This document shows, in pieces, positions 29,178 to 38,014 of a stretch of DNA of 64,000 nucleotides. The stretch's first letter is position 1; each line of letters starts with the position of its first letter. The notes under the pieces were generated by a model that saw only the letters and a list, made by a program, of their open reading frames with translations, was not told the DNA's origin and searched no databases. A program made the position numbers and the translations under genes. This DNA comes from Sphingomonas sp. Leaf22. Its GTDB lineage: Bacteria > Pseudomonadota > Alphaproteobacteria > Sphingomonadales > Sphingomonadaceae. Where the stretch lies: the NCBI RefSeq assembly GCF_001421715.1, contig NZ_LMKP01000009.1:1-64000 (forward strand). The letters run 5' to 3'.

Positions 29178-30134
29178 ATGGCGGTGACCCCGACCAAGCG
29201 CGCGCGTGGCGCGGATGCGCTGCTGAATTGTGCGTTCGAGAGCGGCTATGGCCAGCAGCCGGCGAGTGGCTTCTTCCGACAGCCGTTCGTGTCACACCAG
29301 TTGGGCGCGACGCAGGGCTGGATCGAGAGCGACCTGCTCGGTCAGGGCCGTGCCCCGTTCGACCCGACCGAGGACGTCGTCGTCAACGACGGCAACCTGG
29401 TCGTTCCGGTCGACACCCGCGCCATCGGTATCTGGCTGAAGCTGATGTTCGGCGATCCGGCTACCACCGGCACGACCGGCGCCTATGTTCACGAATACCT
29501 GTCAGGCGCGCCCGAACTGCCGTCGATGTCGATCGAGGTCGGCCTGCCGACCGTGCCCAGCTATTCGACGAACTATGGCATGCGCGGCAACACGATGCAG
29601 ATCGGCATGCAGCGCTCTGGCCTGCTGAACGCGACGCTGGCGTTGATCGGCAAGGGGGAGACTCCGGTTGCCAACGCATCGCGCGCGGGAACGCCGGACA
29701 CCTATGACAGCATTCAGCGCTTCGCGCAGGCGCGTGGTGCCATCAAGCAGGGCAGTGACGTCGTTGGCGGCGTGGCGTCGGCCCAGTTCACCTACAGCAA
29801 CGCGCTCGACAAGGTGGAAACCATCCAGCCCGATGGCGAGATCGAGGATGTCGATCCCGGCATGCCGGCGTTCACCGGATCGCTGGTCCTGCGCGACCTC
29901 GCCAGCCCGCTCGTGGCGGCTGGCGTCGACAAGCAGGCGCGGGCGATCGAGTTCGGCTGGCAGATCGATAGCGAAACCTCGCTGATCTTCCGGGCGCCGC
30001 GCGTGTTCTTCCCGCGCGTAAAGCGGCCGATCGAGGGGCCGGCCGGCATCCAGCAGAGCGTCGACTTCGCCGCATCCAGCGTGGACGGCATCGTCGTCAC
30101 GGCGATCCTTAAGAACGACGTCTCGGGGTACTGA
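29178..30134 (+). CDS. Major tail tube protein
   Basis: The 318-residue protein comes after a good ribosome site (GGAGACCGACA) and before the tail chaperones, the canonical place. It has TKRARGADALLNCAFESGYG at the N-terminus and strand-rich repeats (IGIWLKLMFGDPATTGTTGA, SFTGSLVLRDLASPL-type). It polymerises on the tape measure to form the tube. The length suggests an extra surface domain. Confidence 0.85.
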   Translation: MAVTPTKRARGADALLNCAFESGYGQQPASGFFRQPFVSHQLGATQGWIESDLLGQGRAPFDPTEDVVVNDGNLVVPVDTRAIGIWLKLMFGDPATTGTTGAYVHEYLSGAPELPSMSIEVGLPTVPSYSTNYGMRGNTMQIGMQRSGLLNATLALIGKGETPVANASRAGTPDTYDSIQRFAQARGAIKQGSDVVGGVASAQFTYSNALDKVETIQPDGEIEDVDPGMPAFTGSLVLRDLASPLVAAGVDKQARAIEFGWQIDSETSLIFRAPRVFFPRVKRPIEGPAGIQQSVDFAASSVDGIVVTAILKNDVSGY

Positions 30135-30691
30135 TGTTCGTCGTCCACAAGCCGCAGGTCGGGGAGGAATGGCGGAACGTGATCGGCGGCGCGATCCTGT
30201 TCGCGCCGATCGACCGCGCGCTGGTGCGTCGCGCTCGCCGCGTTGCGCTGGAAAATCTTGGCCGCGACGAACACGGACCGGAGCCGACCGGCGATCCGAA
30301 CGACACCGCCACCATGCTCGAGGATCTTGGCGACGCGCTGAGCCACGCCATGATCTTGGAGGGTGCGCGCGACTGGCGCGGTGCGGTTCAGGCGGCCGAG
30401 GGCGGGGTGTTCGAGCCCCTGCCATTCAGCCGCGAAGCGCTCGCCGACTTGCTCAGCGACCCGGTCTATTTCGACGCGGTCGACGCAGTCTATGTGCTGC
30501 CCTACGCCACCCGGGAACGGGAAAAAAACGGCTCCGCCGCCTCGCCGAGTGGCACTGGGGAGGTGGCGACGCCGGTGAGCGGTACTGCCAGCATTCCTGC
30601 GAATCCGAGCGCGCCGGGCGATGCGAAGCCTGTCCCTACCGCGCGCAAACGCTCGAAACGGACGAAGCCGAAGGCGTCTGGCACGTCCTGA
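30134..30691 (+). CDS. Tail assembly chaperone gpG-like
   Basis: The 185-residue protein begins HKPQVGEEWRNVIGGAILFA and ends in a disordered Ser/Pro/Lys tail. It lies between tube and tape measure, where tailed phages encode a chaperone pair linked by frameshifting. A slippery heptamer A-AAA-AAC at 30523-30529 is in the right frame to shift translation by -1 into the following frame, which has no start of its own. The product then gains a Cys-rich extension. Confidence 0.8.
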   Translation: MFVVHKPQVGEEWRNVIGGAILFAPIDRALVRRARRVALENLGRDEHGPEPTGDPNDTATMLEDLGDALSHAMILEGARDWRGAVQAAEGGVFEPLPFSREALADLLSDPVYFDAVDAVYVLPYATREREKNGSAASPSGTGEVATPVSGTASIPANPSAPGDAKPVPTARKRSKRTKPKASGTS

Positions 30692-30879
30692 CGCGGTTCG
30701 ACCGCCAGTTGCGCGTCGGCGGCATGGGTCGACCGTTCGGGCTCGACGCTGGCGCGATCATGACGATCGGTGCGGCGCTGCAAACCGATGCCGAACTGCT
30801 CGCCGACGTGCTGCCCGAAGCCGAAGCGGCGATCATCCGGCGCTACCTGCCTGACGACGAAGGGGGGACGGACGAATGA
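30134..30879 (+). CDS. Frameshift product gpGT-like (joins at 30529, -1)
   Basis: Reading 30134-30529 and then continuing from 30529 gives a 248-residue protein. The added 116 residues include a cysteine group (YCQHSCESERAGRCEACPY) and a helical end (AELLADVLPEAEAAIIRRY). Its stop overlaps the tape-measure start (ATGA), which shows this -1 frame is the normal upstream partner of the tape measure. The fusion is expected at a few percent of the G product, by analogy with other phages. Confidence 0.75.
30523..30529 (+). other. -1 ribosomal frameshift heptamer A AAA AAC
   Basis: In the zero frame the codons are GAA AAA AAC, so the heptamer A AAA AAC has exact X XXY YYZ phasing. It lies 54 codons before the end of the first frame. 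Confidence 0.75.
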
Positions 30880-33722
30880 CCACGCGTAACGTCGCCCTGC
30901 GCCTCGGTGGTGAGGGCGCCCCGGAAGTGAAGCGCATGTTCGACGAGGTTGCCGCCCACGGCGATGCGTCGATGAAGCGTTTGGCGCGATCGGTCGAGAG
31001 GTCCGGTCAGGACGTCGAGCAGATGGCGCAGCGGCACGCCAACAACATCGCCAAGCTCGAGATGGCCTATGGCGCGATCACGCCACGTAATGTCGAGCGG
31101 TTCGCCGGCAATAGCGATGGTCCGGGCAAGTCGGCGCAAGCGTCGGCAGCGATCTTCAATGCCGCCTATGAGCAAATGGAGGCACGTGCTCGCGCCTTGG
31201 TGCTGGCAATCGACCCGATCGCGGCGGCACAGGACCGATTCAATGCGGAAATGGCCGAGGCGCGCGGGCTGGTCAGCGCGGGCGTACTGTCGCTCGACGA
31301 CTACGTTACGAAGCTCCGCGTTGAGCAGGCCGCTTTGGATCAAGTGTCGTCGGCGCATCTGCGCGGCGGCCAGTCGAGCGGCGCCCACCGAGCCGCACTT
31401 CAGAATATTGGGTTCCAGCTGCAGGACTTTGCCGTACAGGTCGGCAGCGGGCAGTCGGCTCTGGTGGCATTTGCGCAACAGTTTCCGCAGGCGGCGAGTG
31501 CGGTGTCAGGCCTGGGCGGGAAGATGGCTGGCGTCGCGGCTTTCATGGGCGGCCCGTGGGGCATCGGGATGACCGTTGCGGCAGCGGCGCTGTTGCCCCT
31601 GATCGGAAAACTGCTCGAAACCGAGAAGACGACCGACGATCTCGTGAAAAAAATGAAGGAGGATGCCGCCGAAACCGCCAAGGCGGCGATGGCAAAGGAT
31701 ATTTACGGCAAGTCGCTCGACGGCGTGATCGAGAAGCAGAAGGCGCTGAACGCCGAGCTTGCCCGCGAGCGGATGACGCAGCAGCAGGTCGACTCCGGGC
31801 GGCTCAACGATTCCCGCGCATCCCTCACACGTGAGGCGACCGGGGTATTCCAGGCGCTCGAAGACGTCACCAAGGCGAGGCGCGAGCTTGAGAAAGCCCG
31901 CCGTGCCGCTGAGGCTGCGTCGGCAACCGGCACCGACGAAACCGGATCGGCGCAGGCGGCATATCAGGCGGCGGTGCAGAACCTTGCCAAGAAGACGCAG
32001 CGCTATCAGGATTTGGCGAAGGCGGCGCTCGAAACGCAGACGGCCGTCCGCAATGCCGAGACGGCGATCGCTGAGCGTCAGGTCATTTCGTCGTTGGATG
32101 CCGGTACGGCGGCAACAGAGCGTTACGAGGCTGCCCTAGGCAAACTGCGGCAGGAGCGGGCCAAGGGCGTCATCTCTTTGAAGGAGTTCGAGGCGGGGGT
32201 CGCTCGTGAGAAGCGGGCACTCGACGCAGCGCAGGACGCGGCACGTAATGCGGGCCGCAGTACCCGTGACCCCGACACTGCAACTGCAGCCTCCGTCGCG
32301 AAAATGCTTCGTGGGGCGATCCCCGGCGTGCACGTAACCAGCACGACCGGAGGCAAGCACGTTGCGAACAGCTACCATTATCGCAATCAGGCGGTCGACT
32401 TCGTGCCCAAGGGCGGAATGGGGTCGATGACGAAGGCGGACGTCCGCGCGCTTTTCGAATCGCGCGGTATCGAGATTGCTGAACTGTTGGGGCCAGGCGA
32501 CAAGGGGCATAGCGACCACTTTCACGTCGCGTGGAAGAAAGGAAAGCTGGCGCTCGACGAGTTCAGCGACGCCGCCCGCCGCGCGCAGGCCGACGCCTCG
32601 GCGCTTGAAGCTCTCACCGGTCGGTATGACCCGCTTGCCGCCGCCGCTGACCGGTACCGCAAGACGCTAGCCGAGATCGATCGCCTGAAACCGGCCAATG
32701 CTGATTCACTGCGCGTCGGTGCGCGTGACGAGTTCCAGCGCGCCCGCGCGTCCAGCCTCGGCGGTCGGATCGGTATCGACGGGATTAACGCGGGCGCGGG
32801 CGCAGAGCAGCGCGAAATCGACCGGATCGAAGCCGATCGCAAGCGCATCGCCGAAGCGGCTGCGGACGAAGCGAAACGCCGCGCCGACGCGATCGCCGAA
32901 CTGATCGGCGGCCAGCGCGAAGCGATCGCGCTTGCTGAAGGCGAACTGTCGGTCGTCGCGGCCAACGACAACGTCCGCCGGGCAACGCTGTCCAAGGTCC
33001 AGTTGATGATCGACATGACCCGCCTCGGCATCGACGTAGAAAGCGAGCAAGGGCAGGTCATCCTCGCCAACCAGCGCGCGCTCGACGGTATCGCCTCGCA
33101 GATCGAGCGCCAGCGGGCGGCATGGGAGACGATCCGCGGTATCGGCGGCGACCTGGTCGATACTGTCCTATCGCCTTCGACATGGGAAGACTGGGGTCAG
33201 GGCGGCAAACGCGTGCTCGACATGCTCAAAGCCGAGTTCGTCAAGCTCGCCTTGCTCAACCCGATCCGCAACATGCTGTTCGGTGAGAACAACGCGACGA
33301 TCTCGAGCGTCATCGGCAGCCTCGGTCGCTTGTTCGGTGGCGCGGGCGCTGCTGCGGCGACTGGCGGGTCGCAGGGGTTCATCGGCCCGCCGGGCAACGC
33401 CACCGGCACCGAGCACTGGTCGGGGGGCATGATGCTGGCCGGTGAGCACGGGCGCGAAATAATCGAGGCGCCGCGCGGATCACGCGTGATGACCGCAGGT
33501 GAGACCCGCCGCCTGTTCGGCAGCAACGACAATCGCCGCACTGCCGGGCCGACGGTGAACGTCTATGCCGACCGCGCCGTCCTCGCTGACGAGGTCCGCG
33601 GGTGGGTAGCGGACGCGATGACGGTGGCTGCGACGCAGGGCGCGGCCGGCGGCGCGGCCATGGCGGAAAGCGAAAGCATGGAAGCCGGCGCGCGGCGGCT
33701 CGGCAGCGGGCGGTGGGGATGA
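30876..33722 (+). CDS. Tape measure protein with embedded M15-like peptidase
   Basis: The 948-residue protein sets tail length. The N-terminal third is helical with a hydrophobic part (GGKMAGVAAFMGGPWGIGMT) and coiled coils (residues 250-470). About residues 472-552 form a peptidase domain with SYHYRNQAVDFVP and DHFHVAW, the His/Asp and His zinc ligands of M15-type cell wall peptidases. A second helical part and a typical tape-measure end (EHWSGGMMLAGEHGREIIEA) follow. The peptidase may open the wall during DNA entry. Confidence 0.88.
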   Translation: MTTRNVALRLGGEGAPEVKRMFDEVAAHGDASMKRLARSVERSGQDVEQMAQRHANNIAKLEMAYGAITPRNVERFAGNSDGPGKSAQASAAIFNAAYEQMEARARALVLAIDPIAAAQDRFNAEMAEARGLVSAGVLSLDDYVTKLRVEQAALDQVSSAHLRGGQSSGAHRAALQNIGFQLQDFAVQVGSGQSALVAFAQQFPQAASAVSGLGGKMAGVAAFMGGPWGIGMTVAAAALLPLIGKLLETEKTTDDLVKKMKEDAAETAKAAMAKDIYGKSLDGVIEKQKALNAELARERMTQQQVDSGRLNDSRASLTREATGVFQALEDVTKARRELEKARRAAEAASATGTDETGSAQAAYQAAVQNLAKKTQRYQDLAKAALETQTAVRNAETAIAERQVISSLDAGTAATERYEAALGKLRQERAKGVISLKEFEAGVAREKRALDAAQDAARNAGRSTRDPDTATAASVAKMLRGAIPGVHVTSTTGGKHVANSYHYRNQAVDFVPKGGMGSMTKADVRALFESRGIEIAELLGPGDKGHSDHFHVAWKKGKLALDEFSDAARRAQADASALEALTGRYDPLAAAADRYRKTLAEIDRLKPANADSLRVGARDEFQRARASSLGGRIGIDGINAGAGAEQREIDRIEADRKRIAEAAADEAKRRADAIAELIGGQREAIALAEGELSVVAANDNVRRATLSKVQLMIDMTRLGIDVESEQGQVILANQRALDGIASQIERQRAAWETIRGIGGDLVDTVLSPSTWEDWGQGGKRVLDMLKAEFVKLALLNPIRNMLFGENNATISSVIGSLGRLFGGAGAAAATGGSQGFIGPPGNATGTEHWSGGMMLAGEHGREIIEAPRGSRVMTAGETRRLFGSNDNRRTAGPTVNVYADRAVLADEVRGWVADAMTVAATQGAAGGAAMAESESMEAGARRLGSGRWG

Positions 33723-34321
33723 GCATCGTCGATGTACCCTATTACCGGGTGAAGAACCTGACACTGCGCCCGGTTCTCTTCAGCGGTGAGCAGGGCGGCG
33801 ATTTGGGCAACCCCGTCCTCCCCCTGCCCCGCCTCGGTGATCGGTTCGCGCTGGACGTCACGACCGATCGCCTACGCAATGACCCGGCTGGCCGGCAGCT
33901 GATGGCCGCGCTGTTCGAGGCATCGAACGGCAGCGCGCGGTTCCCGGTACGACTGCCCAACCAAGCCCGCGCCTATCCATCGTCAATCGCTGTCGACGGT
34001 GCCGGGCAGGCGGGCATGACGATCGCGATCAAGGGCAGCGTGCCAGGCCTGTTCTTTCGCCGGGGCGATTTGTTCAACCTGATCCACGGCGGACGCCGGT
34101 ATCTTCACATGGTCGCCGGACCCGGCTCCCCCGCCACCAGCGCGGACGGCAAGGTCATCGTGCCCATTTGGCCCATGCTGCGCGTGCTGACGAATGACGG
34201 CGACCGGATCGACTTCGTCGCGCCGCAGATCGAGGGCCAGTTGAAAGGCATCGACCGCGGCGCAGCGTTCGCGCGCAACCGGACCGACCCCTACAGCTTC
34301 TCGATCACGGAGCGGGAATGA
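33719..34321 (+). CDS. Distal tail protein-like (200 aa)
   Basis: The protein starts at an ATG overlapping the tape-measure stop (ATGA). Its content (VDVPYYRVKNLTLRPVLFSG, PRLGDRFALDVTTDRL, FFRRGDLFNLIHGGRRYLHM) fits distal tail or hub proteins encoded right after the tape measure. Strand-rich composition agrees with this. Identity beyond position is uncertain. Confidence 0.65.
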   Translation: MSIVDVPYYRVKNLTLRPVLFSGEQGGDLGNPVLPLPRLGDRFALDVTTDRLRNDPAGRQLMAALFEASNGSARFPVRLPNQARAYPSSIAVDGAGQAGMTIAIKGSVPGLFFRRGDLFNLIHGGRRYLHMVAGPGSPATSADGKVIVPIWPMLRVLTNDGDRIDFVAPQIEGQLKGIDRGAAFARNRTDPYSFSITERE

Positions 34322-34962
34322 GCTTCCGCCTGTCCCCTCAGCTGGCGGCAGCGCTACGCTCGGGCGAACACCCGATTGCGCCGCTGATCCGTATCGATCT
34401 GCCGGACCACACGATCACGCAGTTGGTTGGCGCCGGCGAGGTGATGTGGGGCGATGACGTCTATCGCGGGCGCGACGATCGGTTCGGTGTGCTGGTTGCA
34501 GCGAGCAACATCCGCGACGGTGTCGGCAACGAAGCCCCGGACTGGCAGCTGACGTTTGCACCGCCGAGCGAAGCGGCGGTCGGCGACCTCACCGCTGCCA
34601 ACACGCAAGGGTCGCGCGTTCGCGGATGGATCGGCGCGATCAACCGGCAGAATGGCCAGCTGATCGCGGAGCCGAAGCAGGTGTTCGAGGGCGAGATCGA
34701 TTTCGGGCGACTGAAGGTCGGCAAAGGTCAGCGGACCGTCGAGTTACGGTGCTATTCGGCGCTCGAGGTTTTCCACGATCAGGAGCAGGGCGCCCGATTG
34801 TCGGATGCCTGGCACCGCATGGTATGGCCGGGGGAAGCCGGCCTCGCCAATATGACCGGCATCGACAAGACGTCCTATTGGGGTGTCGAGAAGGTACCAT
34901 CAGGCGTCACCTACGGCTCCGGTGGCGGCGGCGGGTCGGCCTATCTGGCGCAGCAGCTGTGA
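34318..34962 (+). CDS. Tail hub protein, DUF2163-like (214 aa)
   Basis: The sequence has a start (SPQLAAALRSGEHPIAPLIR) and an alternating-strand pattern of the baseplate-hub group, and ends in a Gly-rich tail (YGSGGGGGSAYLAQQL). It sits between the distal tail protein and the NlpC-like protein, the usual order in alphaproteobacterial siphoviruses. Both ends overlap neighbours. Confidence 0.65.
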   Translation: MSFRLSPQLAAALRSGEHPIAPLIRIDLPDHTITQLVGAGEVMWGDDVYRGRDDRFGVLVAASNIRDGVGNEAPDWQLTFAPPSEAAVGDLTAANTQGSRVRGWIGAINRQNGQLIAEPKQVFEGEIDFGRLKVGKGQRTVELRCYSALEVFHDQEQGARLSDAWHRMVWPGEAGLANMTGIDKTSYWGVEKVPSGVTYGSGGGGGSAYLAQQL

Positions 34963-35381
34963 GCACCGACCTCGAACAGCGTCGCGACATCGCGCAAGCC
35001 GCGCTGGCCCGGTTCCGCTCGCAGCCGTTCAAGCCCGGCAAGTTCGACTGCGTACGGCTCGCCGCCTTCGTCCTGCGCCAGCGCGGACACCGTCCCGGAT
35101 TGGGACGCGGGGGATCGTACACGTCGCTGCTCGGGGCGCATCGGGCGCTGCAAAAGGCCGGGTTCGAGACGCTGGCGGATGCGCTCGACGCGCTGGGCCT
35201 GCCCCGCATCCCGCCCGCCGCCGCCCTCCCCTGCGATATCATCATGGTGCCGGGGGAAGGCCCATTCGATGGCGCGCTGCACGTCGCGGTGGGGAACGGC
35301 CGCACCATTGGCTACCATCAGGACCTTCCCGGCGCGGACGTTCTTCAGCCGATCATGTTCCTTGGTGCGTGGAGGGTCTGA
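34959..35381 (+). CDS. NlpC/P60-like tail protein (gpK-like)
   Basis: The 140-residue protein starts at GTG in a GTGA overlap. The motif KPGKFDCVRLAAFVLRQRG contains the expected catalytic Cys, and LHVAVGNGRTIGYHQDLP gives the His region. This fits a small NlpC/P60 or DUF6950 cysteine peptidase at the tail tip, used to cut peptidoglycan crosslinks or process tip proteins. Confidence 0.72.
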   Translation: MSTDLEQRRDIAQAALARFRSQPFKPGKFDCVRLAAFVLRQRGHRPGLGRGGSYTSLLGAHRALQKAGFETLADALDALGLPRIPPAAALPCDIIMVPGEGPFDGALHVAVGNGRTIGYHQDLPGADVLQPIMFLGAWRV

Positions 35382-38014
35382 TGTCGAGGAGCTTCCGCAC
35401 CGCTGCCCTCATCATCGGCGCCGCTGCCCTAATTGCGACCGGCGTGGGCGCGGCGGCTGGCGCGGGCCTGATCGGCGCGTCGGCAGGTAGTGCTGCCGCT
35501 GCCGCTGGCGCTGCGACGTCGGCCTCGATCGCGGCAACTGCGGCAACGGTGGCGTCCGCCGCCAGCGCCGCTGGCGCCGCGCTGTCGCTTGCCGCTGTCG
35601 CCACAGCCCCGAAAGGCACGGTCGGAGGCAACGCGACCAAGTTCAAGATCGACAAGGAGGCTGGCATTCCGATCGTGTTCGGCCGCACCTACGCCGGCGG
35701 GAACGTGATCCACCGCCAGTATTACGACGATCCCGGTTCGCGCATGCGCAATCAGCGCGAAAGCTGGGTGACGGTGCTGTCGCTGGGCCCGGTCAAGAGC
35801 ATCGGCCCGCTGCTGATCGACAAGGCGCCAGTATCGTTCAACGCGCTCGGCGCGGCGATCGGCAGCTATGCCGGCAATATGTGGCTTGACACCCAGTTGG
35901 GGGCATGTCCGGAAGCGCGTGCGCTGCAAGGTCCGAACGGCGACTTCCCCGGCTGGTATTCGACGTCGAAGCTTTCTGGGCTGGCTGCCGATCTGTGGAC
36001 GCTCGATTTCGACAGCAAGGGCAAGAAATTCCCGAATGGGGTGCCGGAGCGCGGCCGGATCGTGGAGGGCGTGTTCGCTTGGGACCCGCGGCTGGACAGC
36101 ACCTATCCCGGCGGCAGTGGCTCGTGCCGACGCGACGACCCTGCGACCCACGTCTACAGCGAATGTCCGTGGATCATCGGCCTGACGTTCGCGCTGGGCT
36201 ATTTCCAGAACGGCTACCTGATGGCGGGCGGCGGCACGAAGGTCAGCGGCATCGATGTCGCGACGATCGTGGCCGCCGCGAACGTCTGCGACGCCAATGG
36301 ATGGAAGGCCGGAGGTCAGGTCTATGCCAGCGCCGACAACAGCTGGGACATCCTGCAGATGCTCGCGCAGGCTGGCGGGGGCGAGTTCCTCAACGTCGGC
36401 GGTATGCTGACCTGCACCTACAGCGCGCCCCGCGTGTCGATCGGCACGATTACCAGCGCCGATGTAGCAGGGACGATCGACGCGCCGTCCGCTTCGTCGC
36501 GCCGGAAGCGCCGCAACACCTTCATCCCGAGCGTGCGGTTGGAATCGCACAACTGGGAAGTCGCGCCGCTCGATGCCGTCAAGATCGACGAATACATCGC
36601 TGCCGATGGCGCGCCGCGCCCGAAAGCTGACGTGTTCCCGTTGGTGCAGAATGCGACCCACGGGGCGCAGCTGGCACTGTACTGGCTGTTCGATCAGCGC
36701 GAGATCGACGGCATTGTCATTCCGGCCAAGATATATGCCTGCGGGTACCGCCCTGGCGACTGCATCACGCTCGATATTCCAGAGGCAAACCTGATCGACC
36801 GCGATGTCGTGATCCGCACAGGCGAGCTCGACATGGCCAGTATGGGCGTCACCTTCACCTGCCGCACCGAAACGGCCGGGAAGCATGCCTATGCCCTGAG
36901 CCAGACAGGCAACCCGCCCCCTACTCCGGATCTATCGAACGCAACCCCGGACCTGTCCGCGCCATCCACCGCCGACTGGTCAGTCGCTGGCGCGACGCTC
37001 GCCAATAACGGCGTCTCAATTCCTGCTATCGTGGCAACAGGCGAAGCCCCGCGTGGAAATGTAGAGGCAGTTCTATTCGAAGCCCGCGTCTACGTCGCAG
37101 GGCAAGACGCCGATGCTGGCTGGTTTGGGGGTGGGCTTGAGGGACCGGCGGTTCGTCGAAAGGAGTTCACGGGCGTCACGCCGGGCACGCAGTACGAGGT
37201 CGGAATCCGCTACCGCGTACGCGGACTGGCCAGCGACCGTCTCATTCTCGGGCCTGTGACGACCGGCAGCTTCGGCACCGCCCGCGCCGCCTATCTCATC
37301 ATTCGCCAGACCGTCGCGTATCCGGTCAACAGCGACGATACGACGATCAGCATTCAGGCGTTCGACGCGACGATCGACGACGGCAGGACGCTGAACCTTC
37401 CCGCGCAGACGATTGGCGGACTGACGCCGGCCTCTACCTACATGGTCCTGTGGGACTTGCAGGCAGAGCAGTTCGTCGCCGTTTCTTCGCCGGCGCTGAC
37501 CGAGGCCGGATCGACCCGGTACGTCATCATCCGCGAGTGGACGACCGCGAATGCCGATGGCACTTTCCCGTCAACGCCGACCCCGCCCGCCGGCGATGGT
37601 GGCGGTGGGTATGGCGGCGGCGGATGCCCGATCATTACCGCGCGCATCCTGCTGGCGAACGCCACGCGCACCGGTCCGGGTAGCACAATCGAGGCCGGTC
37701 GGATCGAGGCGGGCATGTGGGTGTGGGCGCAGCGCGAGGCCGAGGCAGGATCGGCGGCATGGGGTGCCTATCAGGTCACCATGGCGCGCACGTTCCCCAG
37801 CCCGCTCTGTGCCGTTGCTGGTCGCCCATTGACCTCGCCGTCGCACCTCTGGTGGGATCGCGGCTGGGTCCGCTCGGAAACGATCGGTCAGCCTGCCGGT
37901 GACGGCAAGGTGGTCGCACTGACCGTTGCAGCCGCGGCAACGTATGTCCTGATCGGCGACGACGGTCATTGGTGGCTGAGCCACAACAAGCGCGCGGACG
38001 CGAATGAGCTATGA
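35381..38014 (+). CDS. Tail tip protein gpJ-like with C-terminal Hint-like domain
   Basis: The 877-residue protein has an Ala-rich hydrophobic N-terminus (residues 5-75), a tail-tip core (FKIDKEAGIPIVFGRTYAGG, and a WYSTSKLSGLAADLWTLDF region) and fibronectin-like strands (550-720). After a Gly-rich linker a Hint-like domain starts at Cys749 (GGGGCPIITARI). Block B has His822 (TSPSHLWW) and the end is His868-Asn869 (WWLSHNK). It should determine host binding. The ATG at 35381 fuses with the previous stop. Confidence 0.85.
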   Translation: MSRSFRTAALIIGAAALIATGVGAAAGAGLIGASAGSAAAAAGAATSASIAATAATVASAASAAGAALSLAAVATAPKGTVGGNATKFKIDKEAGIPIVFGRTYAGGNVIHRQYYDDPGSRMRNQRESWVTVLSLGPVKSIGPLLIDKAPVSFNALGAAIGSYAGNMWLDTQLGACPEARALQGPNGDFPGWYSTSKLSGLAADLWTLDFDSKGKKFPNGVPERGRIVEGVFAWDPRLDSTYPGGSGSCRRDDPATHVYSECPWIIGLTFALGYFQNGYLMAGGGTKVSGIDVATIVAAANVCDANGWKAGGQVYASADNSWDILQMLAQAGGGEFLNVGGMLTCTYSAPRVSIGTITSADVAGTIDAPSASSRRKRRNTFIPSVRLESHNWEVAPLDAVKIDEYIAADGAPRPKADVFPLVQNATHGAQLALYWLFDQREIDGIVIPAKIYACGYRPGDCITLDIPEANLIDRDVVIRTGELDMASMGVTFTCRTETAGKHAYALSQTGNPPPTPDLSNATPDLSAPSTADWSVAGATLANNGVSIPAIVATGEAPRGNVEAVLFEARVYVAGQDADAGWFGGGLEGPAVRRKEFTGVTPGTQYEVGIRYRVRGLASDRLILGPVTTGSFGTARAAYLIIRQTVAYPVNSDDTTISIQAFDATIDDGRTLNLPAQTIGGLTPASTYMVLWDLQAEQFVAVSSPALTEAGSTRYVIIREWTTANADGTFPSTPTPPAGDGGGGYGGGGCPIITARILLANATRTGPGSTIEAGRIEAGMWVWAQREAEAGSAAWGAYQVTMARTFPSPLCAVAGRPLTSPSHLWWDRGWVRSETIGQPAGDGKVVALTVAAAATYVLIGDDGHWWLSHNKRADANEL

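Noticed and set aside
30169..30879. Independent gene starting at 30169
   Set aside because: No ribosome site or sensible start exists, and its first part is Arg-rich shadow. Only the part after the slippery site looks real, which fits a frameshift extension.
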